NCBI GenBank assembly: GCA_017163975.1 | Contig: JAFFSR010000249.1 | Span: 4,215,001-4,279,000, forward strand | Length of the DNA stretch: 64,000 bases | Direction: 5' to 3' | Origin: Anastatus disparis | Taxonomy: Eukaryota > Arthropoda > Insecta > Hymenoptera > Eupelmidae | Shown: positions 1 through 11,889 of the stretch, in pieces | How the letters are laid out: every line of letters begins with the position of its first letter | How positions within the stretch are numbered: the stretch's first letter is position 1 | Program-made: the position numbers and the translations under genes | The notes under the pieces: generated by a model | Databases searched by the model: none | Told to the model about the DNA's origin: nothing | Seen by the model: only the letters and a program-made list of their open reading frames with translations

Positions 1-235
1 CATTAATCGTACCTAATAATTCAGCGTTTAACAAAAGATCGGCGTTTTTATCGGTTTCCTCGTCGTAATCGATGGGATCATCGGGCGCGTTTTTGTACAA
101 GTCTGGGTGACGCGATACATAACTTAAAAATAAAGCGCGCTGCTCTATGAGAGTTCCGGATGTTGATAGACGAGCGTCGCGTAGGTGTTCGGCGAGTCCG
201 GTGGGGGTCAATTTATAAACCCAGTGTTTCTTCAT
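1..235 (-). CDS. Gypsy-like retrotransposon gag N-terminus (partial, runs off window)
   Basis: Read on the minus strand, an uninterrupted frame starts with ATG at 235-233 and stays open to base 1 (78 codons). The protein begins MKKHWVYKLTPTGLAEHL and continues through a basic, leucine-rich helix-turn-helix-like segment into an acidic stretch. That is the usual look of the N-terminal SAP-like part of insect Ty3/Gypsy Gag, which packages genomic RNA in virus-like particles. A primer-binding site and an LTR-like region lie upstream on the same strand (700-717 and 718-1811), in the right order for the 5' end of a retroelement. The assignment to Gypsy rather than BEL is inference from gag style; the frame itself is directly visible. 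Confidence 0.72.
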   Translation of the reverse strand, partial: MKKHWVYKLTPTGLAEHLRDARLSTSGTLIEQRALFLSYVSRHPDLYKNAPDDPIDYDEETDKNADLLLNAELLGTIN

Positions 236-699
236 TTCGGTATTAAAATATATATGATGGAAGAGGAAAAAAAATTTTTTTACCCTAGTATCTAAGTCGG
301 TCAAGAAGAGTATGACTTAATCACCAATTTACATGTAAGATTTTCCCATCTAGGATTCGCTAACGCTGGGAGAGAATGAACGGAATGCAGAGAAAAAAAA
401 AGGACAGACCGATGTCTGTTAACAATTATGCGGATTTGCGGATGATTTTATTTTATGACCGCGGCAAAAATAGAATTATACTTCTGCTAAGGTAATCAAG
501 AAGACGAAGAGCCGAAAGACGCAATGGCGGAGGGATAAAGAGTTCTATAACAGATTCAAAAATGGAAAACTAGGTTTTTATCGGAAACGCGGTGAGGTTT
601 TCGGGCGCCATGCAACTTAAGTTGCAGAATTATAAAGTTAAATTAGAATTTTAACTTTACTTTCACGTAAAAGAATCACGAAAAAAAAAAATTTTTCCG
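236..699 (-). other. 5' untranslated leader of the Gypsy-like element
   Basis: This stretch lies between the primer-binding site and the gag start on the minus strand and has no credible reading frame. It contains a second copy of the primer-binding-site core (601-610) directly followed on the + strand by a 16-bp perfect palindrome, TGCAACTTAAGTTGCA (611-626). Confidence 0.55.
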
Positions 700-717
700 G
701 TCCCTGTTCGGGCGCCA
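700..717 (-). promoter_or_regulatory. Primer-binding site (tRNA-Lys type)
   Basis: The minus strand reads TGGCGCCCGAACAGGGAC, the classical 18-nt complement of the 3' end of tRNA-Lys(UUU) used to prime reverse transcription. It directly follows ...CGTTACA, a canonical LTR 3' end ending in CA. This fixes the LTR boundary at 718 and the orientation of the element as minus. Confidence 0.88.
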
Positions 718-1811
718 TGTAACGTTTGGCCTTTTTGCCTCGAATAGATCTTGATATCGTAGGCGTCAGACTTTTAGAGGGCGCTGCAGATTGTTGATTC
801 TCGGAGGCCAAAGTTCAAACTTACATACTAAACTAACCTAACCTTAATAAAATTTAATAATAAGAAAGAAATAAATAAATAAAAAAATAAATTAAAAATC
901 CATTTAAATATTTAAAGAGAAAAAAAAAATATAAATGATTAAGAAAAGAAATAACGTTAATTAAAAGAATTAAATAAATAATCCAAAGCTAACCTATCCT
1001 TATACACTAAATGATAATGTTCGTGAGAGGAAGCAGGATGGGTACTGCGGACTGGTGATTAAGTTCAAACACGACACTTTAAACTTAAATTATCTTTTCT
1101 TTTATATTTATTAAAAAAAATAACAACAAAATAATTACAACGCCGATAATAATACTTAATAACAAACAAAAAAATAAATAAAGGTTATAATTGAACGAAA
1201 TAATGTTTGCACGTTGCGAAGAAAAGAATTTATATTTAGTTCTCTCCTTGACCGCTAGGTGGCGCTACCTCGTATTTATCGGCTGTAACAAATAAAAGAA
1301 ACAGAAAGAAATACAATGGTTAATTATTTGCTAATAAAGACTCGGCGGGTAAATTCGCGACCTACTTTACCGGCGGAGTTCGGCGCGGTCGGTAACGGAG
1401 CCAGGTAAGGTAATATAGGAGAGCTAGGATGGTAACCCTCTAAACCATAAGTGGAGAAGAGGGGGGGAGACTTTTGGTCGAAGACCAACGGAGGACTCTA
1501 CCCCGACCAGCGATGGTGGAGGTAGTAGCTAGGAGTCAGTGTCGGGCAATCCCACCCTTACACTGACGGATAGATAGGATACTATGCCGGGCAATCCCAC
1601 CCTTACATAGTCTAAGACAGGAGTATAGGAAAGGATAACTCCCACTGTGCCGAGCAATCCCACTCTTACACAGAGGAAGGGGAGAGAGTCTGATGTTGGC
1701 TCGGCGGCTCGCTTATATATGCTATGGAGCTCGCTATTCCCGTTGCGGGAGTAGCGCCTCGTAGCGGCTGAGCGCAGGTACTGCGTCTAGCGCGATTTTT
1801 GAATCGTCGCA
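718..1811 (-). mobile_element. 5' LTR of the minus-strand Gypsy-like element
   Basis: The inner edge (718) is set by the primer-binding site. The outer edge is inferred at about 1811, where the minus strand reads TGCGACGATTC, giving TG...CA ends. A TATA-type motif (TATATAAG on the minus strand, 1712-1719) sits about 100 bp inside that outer end, as in a U3 promoter, so transcription would start near 1680 and run leftward. The transcribed part carries three stem-loops with the same loop (1535-1673). The partner LTR and target duplication lie outside the window, so the outer limit is uncertain. Confidence 0.55.
1535..1673. repeat. Three stem-loops with a conserved loop and different stems
   Basis: Three copies of a 17-19 nt segment, CGGGCAATCCCACCCTT or near-identical, lie at 1543-1559, 1587-1605 and 1650-1668. 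Each is enclosed by a perfect inverted repeat of different sequence: GTCAGTGT/ACACTGAC (1535-1542, 1560-1567), ACTATG/CATAGT (1581-1586, 1606-1611) and CTGTG/CACAG (1645-1649, 1669-1673). Loop conservation with compensatory stem changes suggests selection for RNA structure. The hairpins fall just downstream of the inferred transcription start of the LTR. Confidence 0.8.
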
Positions 1812-2278
1812 GTGTAATTATTCTTGTAATGAGATTTTCTTTTTATATTGTTTTCTATATAATTAGTAGTTATTATATATTAAAATGAAACTACCTTTTT
1901 CTACAGTTCTTGGCTCCTACGGATCTACGCATTTTATCGTAATAAGAATAGCAATTTTTATTGAGTCCTATATAATGAGTAGTTATCATATACAAGCACT
2001 TTTTTGGGCCTCTTTCTTGGATCTTATGTGGGCTTTAGTATATGTATTTCTCTCTTCATCTATGTTTCATTATATTTTGTTTTATTATCTTTTTTCACTC
2101 TCTATTCTTTCTCCCTTTATTTTTCTTTTACGCTCTTCATCTTTAGATAACCTTCTTAATTTTCTTTAAAGTATAGATTTTAATAATGATATAATATTAG
2201 AGTCTACACTTGATTAGCTTCTAGAAAAAAGAGAAAATTTTTGTCGACAGCGCATCTCTAAATGCAGTTGAATTGAAC
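1812..2278. other. AT-rich sequence without recognisable genes
   Basis: I see no exon, RNA gene or repeat here. A 94-codon open frame at 1885-2169 is hydrophobic and low-complexity and looks like chance. Confidence 0.6.
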
Positions 2279-2668
2279 TTAAGAGGAGGTCACATATCTC
2301 TGTCCTTTTCTAATCAAAGAATTGAGTTTTTCACAAAAACTAATAACTTTAGCAAAAAATGAAGAGAAAGCCGTAGCTTGTATCAAAAAAAGCAATATTT
2401 TCTTTGATAAGAAAAAATTAATTTTATTGCTTCATTCTCGAGAAAACCTTGAAGAACCAAATTGTCCACCCTAACCTCTATGATTTATGTTTTTCAAGGT
2501 TTTCTTGAAAACGAAGCAATAAAATTAATTCTTTCTTATCAAAGAAAATATTGGTTTTTTTTTATACGAGATGCGGCTTTCTCTTCATTTTTCACTAAAG
2601 TTATTAGTTTCTGTAAAAAACTCAATTCTTTGATTAGAAAAAGACAGAGATACGTGACCTCCTCTTAA
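2279..2668. mobile_element. Hairpin MITE, family A (TTAA ends), copy 1
   Basis: The element is a long near-perfect inverted repeat. The left end reads TTAAGAGGAGGTCACATATC and the right end, reverse-complemented, begins TTAAGAGGAGGTCACGTATC; arms are about 190 bp. TTAA at both ends is the target duplication typical of piggyBac- and Kolobok-type transposases. Related copies lie at 15054-15437, 27797-28193 and 29471-29859. It has no coding capacity and would depend on a transposase supplied in trans. Confidence 0.85.
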
Positions 2669-5600
2669 TCAGCTAATTTTTGACTGACGTTTTGTCAATT
2701 TTCATCTAAATTTTGTATAATTGAACTGACTTTATAAATAAATTCAGCTAATTTGAAGGCAAATTTATTCTGCTACTGCTAGATTTTAACTAAATTTTAG
2801 CTTACTTTTATACAACTTTCAGCTATTTTTTAACCAACTTTTAGCTAACTTGTTACTCTTATTTTAACGAAATTTCAACTAACTGGGGCCACGATTGATT
2901 CTTATACACGACGACAGCGTCGATAACGATGGCAGAAAACTTTTTATAATATAATAAGATGTATATATATATATTTATATATATGTATATATATATGTAT
3001 GTATATATATATCTTTCTATATAAAATAGTTTTAAGAAAATTTTAGCTGTTGAGCCCTTATATCTTACCCATAGAACTCTTATTTTCCACTCTTTCATTT
3101 GATAAAACCCATTTTCCACTTTTTTCAACTCTACATCCTACCCAACAAAATAAATGCCGATAACCACGTAAAGATACTCAAGTTCCAAGTTATACTCAAT
3201 ACTGAAATCACGTTTATGAATTCGAACCTCATAGATGAATCTCAATCTTGTGAATACTGAAGATTATGAAGTTCCAACCCTTATCTTGAATTTGCACATG
3301 CGCACACAGAGAAAGAAAAATATCTAAAAAAATGTACAAACTTGAGTCAATAGTCAAAAAAACATTACCAGTCGTTTTTTAATTGATACTCAGTACATAA
3401 ATTAAGACAACCTATATTAGTACATCTTTCAACGCGTCTTACCCCAAAAATTATTTGGTATAGTACCGAATTTTTCCGTACTACGGAGCCTAATTATCTT
3501 ATACTAACATATTACCTATATAATGCGCACTGCGGCGCTGTCAAGTATAAAACTTCAATATAGTTAATACTCAATAACTTAAAAACCATTAAATTGTAAA
3601 ACAATTTTTAACAGTTTATAAATATAATGTAAATCACATAATATATAACAGTTTTGAATTATTAATAATTAATTTTAAACTCAAAAGCTAACTATTTTAA
3701 AACGAAGTATAGCAGATGAACATGTATCGTTCTATTGCTTAAATATCACGAATTAGAAAATTAATTATTAGTAAATTAAAAGTGTTATATATTATAATAA
3801 TAATTCTGTATTTATCAATTTTTAATTTTTGCAACAGAAAAAGCCGCACCAAAAGAGAATAGCAATCACATTTTCTGGAAAATATTGCCCTTAAATTAAG
3901 TAGGTAAAATGTCAGTCTTAGTACTGGAAAAAAAGACACTAAGCATCGAAAATTTTTGCTACCGCTTAATAATATAATATTACCAACATTAGTCCCTAAA
4001 ATTCAAGCTATGTACTAATTGAAATTATATTGTCACTTTTATTTCAAATACCTAAGTACATAAATTAGATATACTAGATTTAGTACCTATTTAAACAGTA
4101 CCAACGAATATAGACGCTTATAGAAGCGTACTATAAAATGGGAAATTTCTGCCAAAAATGAGTTACCCAGCTACTGAGGGCGCCACTAGATCCCATGTAT
4201 TTTTATATCTATATATATCAAATTTTTCATGTGTATAGATATACAAACAATGTTAAAGTGTTACTCAGGTTTTCGGATAAAAAATTTAACCCAGAAGAAT
4301 CCTTTTATAAGCGTCTATTTTCTTTGACAGTACTTTCCTTTCTCCGTGTAGTTGTTAGTTCTAGGGAACGTTAAATACTGTTTTCGATTATTTCATGGTT
4401 CGTGATTGAAACACCTGATTAAAAAGAATGAATTTCTATCATATTTTTTCATTGATTTAAATGTAATCCAGTAAAATAATTGTAACATTAATTCATCCTT
4501 TTTTATAAAAATATAAAATTTCAATTTAGTACGAAACTTCAATATCAAAATTTACAAGTTCAATTCTTTTTCATTTTAAAATTGGCTAATTTATACATAA
4601 TAATGTAATATATGAAAATTCAACCGAGCGACGTTAGGAGCGATGTAAATTAAGCTAGTCTTGAATTAAATTATTATATTTGAGAGAATGATTTCAAACT
4701 GATATATTACAATCCAATTTCATTAGTTAGTTTATTCAATCATTTGAATAATTTAACTAAAATTTTTTTTTCTTTGTCTTGTTTTTTAAGTTGCAATTTT
4801 ATTATTTATTGTACTGTTCTATATAGAAAAAGTTTATTATTCCGTATGTGTATCATTGAATATTGTTTTAACAATTAAGTAGCAAAATTCAAATTTGTTT
4901 TATTTTCTTTAACGTTGTTTTTCTATGTTCGAATTTTATTTCTGTATATGGGGATATCTCTGGAACTTTTTAATTTTGAGATGTCGACCTGACAACAATT
5001 GAAAAGTCTATAATACAAGTTTCTGGAGTGGTACACACTTCAATAAGGGCTTAAATTACTTGTTTCTTGTAGTAGAATATGTAATTAAATTTTAGTATCG
5101 ATTGGAAAATTGGTACTTACGGTACATAATTTTATACGTCAAAAATGATACTTTTTTTTATATTTTTCTACGTGTGTATCTTGAGCTATTAAAAAAGTAC
5201 CATTCTCTTGATCATTCTCAAATTTTCTAAGCATAATGAATATGGTAAAAGCAACAGTTTAAGCCTACCCTGGTACATGTGCCCCTCTTTAGGTAGCTGT
5301 TTGACTATTTTTAATGTGTTATTTTTAGGTGAAAATTACACTTACATGAAAATTTGTCTAGTTTTATCGAGGCCTTAATTATTTAACATACGAAACTAGA
5401 CAGATCTAGAGTAAATTTCTACCCTGGTATATAATGTTTCTGGATCAATTATTATGTATTCGAAACTTTTTATAATTTAAAAAAGCTTATTGTACTTGTA
5501 ATGATATTCAAATTGAACAAATTGGTCCAATAAACTTTAAAATTTACACCTAATTATGATTTAGGTAATAGAACTATATTTTAAAAAGAAAGCCAAAAAA

Positions 5601-6185
5601 ATACATTTCATGTTGGATTTATCTATGATTTTATCTTTTTTAATAAACATTTAAATATACATACAGAATTACTAAATACATATTTAAATTGTTACATCAA
5701 TTTATACTAAATGTTATTTTAATTTCTTATTTTAAATATTTATCAAAAATATAGTCTCCTGAATACAGTTTATTATCACCATATTTTAAATTTTATATCA
5801 CAATCATAACTTTATTCACTTAAATTATTAACTTAAAATTGTATTCTATACGCAATAAAATTTTAATCTTTTATTTTTCATGTTTATAAAAATTTCATCT
5901 TTCACCTTTATTTTCATTTAAATATTTTTTAATATAAGTGATTCTTTATATCCAATAAAGAGGTCATAAATTAATATCAAAACAAATTACTCCTGTCGAA
6001 ACTGAATAACTTATAACTTTTATTATAACGTAAATAATCACTTTTTGCAGGTTTAATTTTATTTATTTTTTTAGCTATAAAAGCTTTCTTTCGTTAGTTA
6101 GCACAAAACGTAGCGGTTATCAATTTATATATGTATAAGTCGAAAGAATGACAAACTGGACACAAAAGCATGATAGTATATCTAT
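2669..6185. other. AT-rich region without recognisable genes
   Basis: I find no convincing exon, RNA gene or transposon in these 3.5 kb. A short TA/GTATAT microsatellite lies at about 2960-3012. The segment around 4583-4650 is shared with 46564-46640 and is listed separately. Confidence 0.55.
4583..4650. repeat. Dispersed repeat shared with 46564-46640
   Basis: The two sites share a block of about 65 bp including CAACCGAGCGACGT, AGGAGCGA and an AT-rich lead of the form AATTTATAYATAATAATRTA. They differ at a handful of positions. No ends or target duplications are visible, so the family is unknown. Confidence 0.6.
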
Positions 6186-8396
6186 ATTCTAGGCTACTGT
6201 ATTTTCCGTCACAGGGTAATAGAGCACATTATTCTGAACAACTTTTATATTGTAAATTATTTTTTATCTCTTATAGTTTTTAAACTACAGCACTTTAAAG
6301 TTACGCTTTTTCAGCCAATCAGAGAACGCTATCTTGAACGTTCGAAAAGAGAAACAAGTGTGTTTCATTTTGCCCCGGGGTAGCAACGAACTCATCATAT
6401 TGATCGCTTGCATAGTTACCGAATAAATAAATAAGAATCATATGTTTGTTATTGTATACAACACATAACCAAAATGTTTGACTAAACTGCTAATGTTTAC
6501 AAGCGGAGTTTTTAATGTTGAATGATAGATGGCAATGTTAGTCATAATGACGATACTATTTGTTCTTTTATTTTATAATTTACATAATTAATATCGAATA
6601 TAAAAATAATTATTCAGAATTATTTATTACATTAATTATTTTATAAATAACAATTTAATAAATTAATAATTGATAATTAATTAATAATTTATTGGCTATT
6701 TGATTTTAAAAATTGACGTTATTTTGAAAGTTAATCATAAATAAGATTGTAATTTAAAACATTATAGTAAGAAAGATGAGGAATCATGAAAATATTAAAA
6801 AAAATATTTATTAATGTTTAAATATTTGTGGAAATCGGTATTAGTATTTATGTAAATAAAAATTTTATTTTCAAACCATGTTGACATGATATTCTTCTGA
6901 ATATTATTCTTAGATTAATAATTCCAAAAGTTATAATTGCATAAGTATAAATGATGATACAATAATCATATCTTTTTAACTATAAGATATACTTTTGCTT
7001 TTTTGAATTGCTTTATTAAAAATAAACAAAGTCAGGTAATAATTATTGAGATTGAGTAGTTGTTGTTTTGTAAAGTATACTAATTTTTAAATAATCTTTC
7101 TGGTTTTTAAAAAACGCATGAAATCAGTTAATCTCATTTTACAAAACATATTTCAATTTGTTTGAGCTTGTTTGCGATAAAAATAAATTTAAACTATGAA
7201 GTATTTATGCATCACAAATATTCATTTTGAGAAAGCAGAATATTTATTGATTATCTACTAATCATAAATATTTATTAATTATTAATTATAACTATAACGC
7301 TATTCAAAAACAGGATGCAAAAGCATGATGATAACTTTCGAAAGAAATATCGTATAAAAATTTACTTCAAGCATTTTAATGTACTCGCTAAAGCCTTTCA
7401 AAGCCAATATATGAAAGCTTATTTATCATATTTTAAGTTTGGTTAAACGTTTAATTAAATATTTTTTTGATATAAAATAATATCTTCTAATGCCTACCTC
7501 GAATACGGTATTTGCAATAGAACGTGATTAAAATCATTGTTTAAAAAATATGAAATTATGATCGTTGTATAGATTGTTAGTTGCTCATAATAGTACTGCG
7601 AACTAATAATGGTATATTCGTCATGTTAAGTCACTTTGTTGTCACGTGGTACGGAACAACAACGCCAATAAATACGTGTAAAATTAAATGCAGTGTCAGA
7701 AAGAGGAACTAAAAAGAAAGACAATTCAAATTTTTTTACCTTTTTAGTTCTTCTTTTCGACACTACATTTAATTTTACACGTAATTATTGGCGTTGTTGA
7801 TACTTAACATGACGAATCATAGTTTTACTTTAATAATTAGAATGATTGTCAATTTTTTAGTATTATAAATTATGAATTTAAATTAAGATTATTATTTTAA
7901 GGGTTTTTGACGACAAGGAATCCAATGATGAGATCATTTTTATCAAGAAGTTGATATTTTAAAGAATAAAAAATTTATTTTTTGAAATATTTCACCAATT
8001 TTGGTTTTCTTTTAGAATTCTGAAAGCTGAATAAATTTACGATATGACTCTTTTTTATATTAAATGTTAAGTATTTTTAATTAATTATTAAAAATAAATT
8101 TTTAATTGAATTTTACATAAATTATTAATTTTCTGTACAAAGGAACGGAATAGAACGTGATAGATTACTCAGCAACTTTACAGCGATCGATGTCAAACAT
8201 TTAAATAATTCTGTTGCTAGAGATGAAGGCTATATTTATGTGATTATTCACAAGTGCTTATACTTAGTTTTCAATTATTGAAGGCAGTATAAGTTCAATT
8301 TGACCTATCATTGTTGAACGTTTTCAATAAGCTGTAAATAATAGAAAAGAATAAAATGTAAACACAATAATTAAAATATAATAAATTTATAAATAT
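6186..8396 (+). repeat. Left unique arm of the giant foldback element
   Basis: This 2.2-kb arm pairs with 11890-14100. Near its outer end is a relatively GC-rich block (~6290-6390) containing GCCCCGGGGTAGC. A second, smaller inverted repeat is nested at ~7616-7820. No coding frame of note is present. Confidence 0.9.
7616..7820. repeat. Hairpin nested in the left arm
   Basis: ATTCGTCATGTTAAGT at the left is matched by ACTTAACATGACGAAT at the right. Between them, AACGCCAATAAATACGTGTA and its complement continue the stem, with an asymmetric insertion of about 30 bp on the left side. The same structure occurs in the right arm at 12471-12672, so it predates formation or homogenisation of the large palindrome and could be an old MITE. 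Confidence 0.82.
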
Positions 8397-11300
8397 TACT
8401 ATAGTGGTGTTGTTGTTACTGTTGTAATATAGTAATGACTATAGTTATGTGGTTGTCGCTATAATTATGTCACCAACACTATAGTTTGAAGTAATGACTA
8501 TAGCTATGTAGTGATTACTGTATTTATGTAGAAATCACTACAGTTATAGAGTATTTTCTACAGGTATGTAGTAATAACTATAGTTATGTAGTAATTATTA
8601 TATTTATGTAGTAATTATTATAGTAATGTAGTAATTACTATATTTATGTAGTAATTATTATAATTATATAGTAAATTTAATGGTTAATTATTGATTACTA
8701 TAGTTATGTAGTGACGACTATAGTTATAGAGTAATCATTATTGTGATGTAGTTAAAATTATAGTTATATTGTAACAATGATAGTTAAGTAGTACTATATT
8801 TTTGTAATAATTACCATAGTAATGGAGTAATTACTAAAGTTCTGTAGTATTTAATTTAGTTATGTAGTGATCACTATAGCCATATAGTAATTACTACGGT
8901 TACGTAGTGATTACTAGATTGATGTACTATTTACTATAGTTGTTTAGTAATTACTATAGTTTTCTAGTATTGGCTATAGCTGTGCAGTGATTACTATAGT
9001 TATGTAGAAATCACTACAGTTATAGAGTATTTTCTACAGGTATGTAGTAATTATTATAGTAATGTAGTGATTAGTATATTCACGTAGTTATTATTATAAT
9101 TATATAGTAAATTTAATGGTTACTTATTGATTACTATAGTTATGTAGTGACGACTATAGCTATGAAGTAATCATTATTGTGATGTAGTTAAAACTATACT
9201 TATATTGTAATAATGATAGTTGAGTAGTACTATATTTTTGTAATAGGTACTATAGTAATGGAGTAATTACTAAAGTTTTGTAGTATTTACTGTAGTTATG
9301 TAGTGATCATAGCCATATAGTAATTACTACGGTTACGTAGTGATTACTATAGTTATGTAGTGATTACTATAGTTATGTAGTGACAACTATAGCTTTATAG
9401 TTATCGTTATTGTTATGCTGTCATTACTATAGTTTTGTACTATTTACTATGGTTTTGTAGTATAAGCTATAGTTATGTTGTGATTATAATAGTTGTGTAG
9501 TGACAACTGTAGCCTTATAGTTATCGGTATAGTTATGCAGTCATTACTATAGTCTTGTACTATTTACTATAGTTTTGTAGTATAAGCTATAGTTATGTAG
9601 TGATTACTATAGTTATGTAGTGACAACTATAGCTTTATAGTTATTGCTATTGTTATGCAGTCATTACTATAGTTTTTTAGGATTAACTATAGTTATCTAG
9701 TGACTACTATAGTTATGAAGTATCGACTATAGCTATACAGTAATCACTATGATTATGTAGTTTTCACTATAGTGAATTAGAAGCGACTATAGCTATGTCG
9801 TAATTACTATAATTATGTAGTGATGACATTTAGATTCATGTAGTACTTACTATCGTTATGTAGTAACTACTATATTTATGTATTGATTACTATAGTAATG
9901 TAGTAATTATTATAGTTATATAGTAAATACTAGCGTTATTTAGTGATTACTATAGTTATGTAGTGACGACTTGTGCTTTTTGTGACTACATATCTATAGT
10001 AATGATTACATAACTTTAGTAAATACTACAGAAATATAGTAATCACTACACAATAAAAGTAATCACTACATAAACAAAGAGATTACTACATAACTATATT
10101 GATGACTACATCGCTACAGTAACTGCTACATAACTATATTCGTAACTATATAATTATTGTAAATACTACATGAATCTAGTAATCACTACATAGCTATAGT
10201 AATTACTAATAAGCTATAGTCGATACCACATAATAATAGTAATTACAACACATCTACAGTACTTATTACATAAATATAGTGATCACTTTTCAAATATAGT
10301 AATTGCTGCTTATTTATAAAAATGACTGCATTAGTACAGTGATTACTACATGACTGTAGCAATCACTTTATAACTTTAGCGATTTCTACATAGCTAAAGT
10401 AATCACTACATGACTATAATAATTACTGAATATATATAGAAATTTCTACATAACTATAGTAAGTACTAAATAAATCTAAATGTAATCACTACATAATTAT
10501 AGTGATTACTATAGCACTATAGTGATTACTACACGGCTAAAGTCGTTTCTAATTAACTTTAGTGAACACTACATGATTATAGTGATTACTGTATAGCTAG
10601 AGTCGTTACTACATGACCATAGTAATCACTATATAACTATAGTTAATACTATAAATCTATAGTAATGACTACATAACAATAGCGTTAACTGTAAAGCTAT
10701 AATTGTCACTACGTAACTATAGTAATCACTACATAACTATAGCTTATACTACATAATGCTACAATTATATAGTCATTACTACACAACTATAGTAAATAGT
10801 ACATAAATCTAGTAATCACTACGTAACCGTAGTAATTACTATATGGCTATAGTGATCACTACATAACTACAGTAAATACTACAAAACTTTAGTAATTACT
10901 CCATTACTATAGTAATTATTACAAAAATATAGTACTACTTAACTATCATTATTACAATATAAGTATAATTTTAACTACATCACAATAATGATTACTTCAT
11001 AGCTATAGTCGTCACTACATAACTGTAGTAATCAATAATTAACCATTAAATTTACTATATGATTATAATAATTACTACGTAAATATAGTAATTACTAAAT
11101 TACTATAATAATTACTACATACCTGTAGAAAATACTCTATAACTGTAGTGATTTCTACATAACTATAGTCATCACTACATAGCAATAGCTAATACTACTA
11201 ACCTATAGTAATTACTACACAACTATAGTAAATAGTACATAAATCTAGTAATCACTACGTAACCGTAGTAATTACTATATGGCTATAGTCGATACTACAT

Positions 11301-11889
11301 AGCTATAGTGATCACTACATAACTACATAACTACATTAAATACTACAAAACTTTAGTAATTACTCCATTACTATAGTAATTATTAGAAAAATATAGTACT
11401 ACTTAACTATCATTATTACAATATAACTATAATTTTAACTACTACACAATAATGATTACTCTATAACAATAGTCATCACTACATAACTATAGTAATCAAT
11501 AATTAACTATTAAATTTACTATATAATTATAATAATTACTACATTAATATAGTAATTCCTACATTACTATAATAATTACTACATCAATATAGTAATTACT
11601 ACATTACTATAATAATTACTACATAAATATAGTAATTACTACATTACTATAATAATTACTACATAAATATAGTAATTACTACATAACTATAGTTATTACT
11701 ACACCTGTAGAAAATACTCTATAACTGTAGTGATTTCTACATAACTATAGTAATCACTACATGGCTATAGTAATTACTTCAAACTATAGTGTTGGTGACA
11801 TAATTATAGCGACAACCACATAACTATAGTTATTACTACATTACAACAGTAACAACAACACCACTATAGTAATAACTACATATCTATAA
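8397..11889. repeat. Inverted 20-bp minisatellite core of the foldback element
   Basis: About 170 degenerate copies of a 20-bp unit fill this core. Left of about 9975 the unit reads GTAGTGATTACTATAGTTAT; right of it, ATAACTATAGTAATCACTAC. The turn-round lies at ~9960-9988. The consensus is built from two palindromes, ATAACTATAGTTAT and GTAGTAATTACTAC, so each unit can itself fold. Higher-order blocks of ~440-475 bp are duplicated within each half (8526/9002; 8668/9107; 10943/11398), and a ~119-bp block is repeated about three times at 9370-9680. Confidence 0.92.

Noticed and set aside
8397..11889. Regularly spaced repeats that could suggest a CRISPR-like array
   Set aside because: The units are contiguous 20-bp tandem repeats without unique spacers, are degenerate, and flip orientation at the centre. 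The context is a eukaryotic foldback element.
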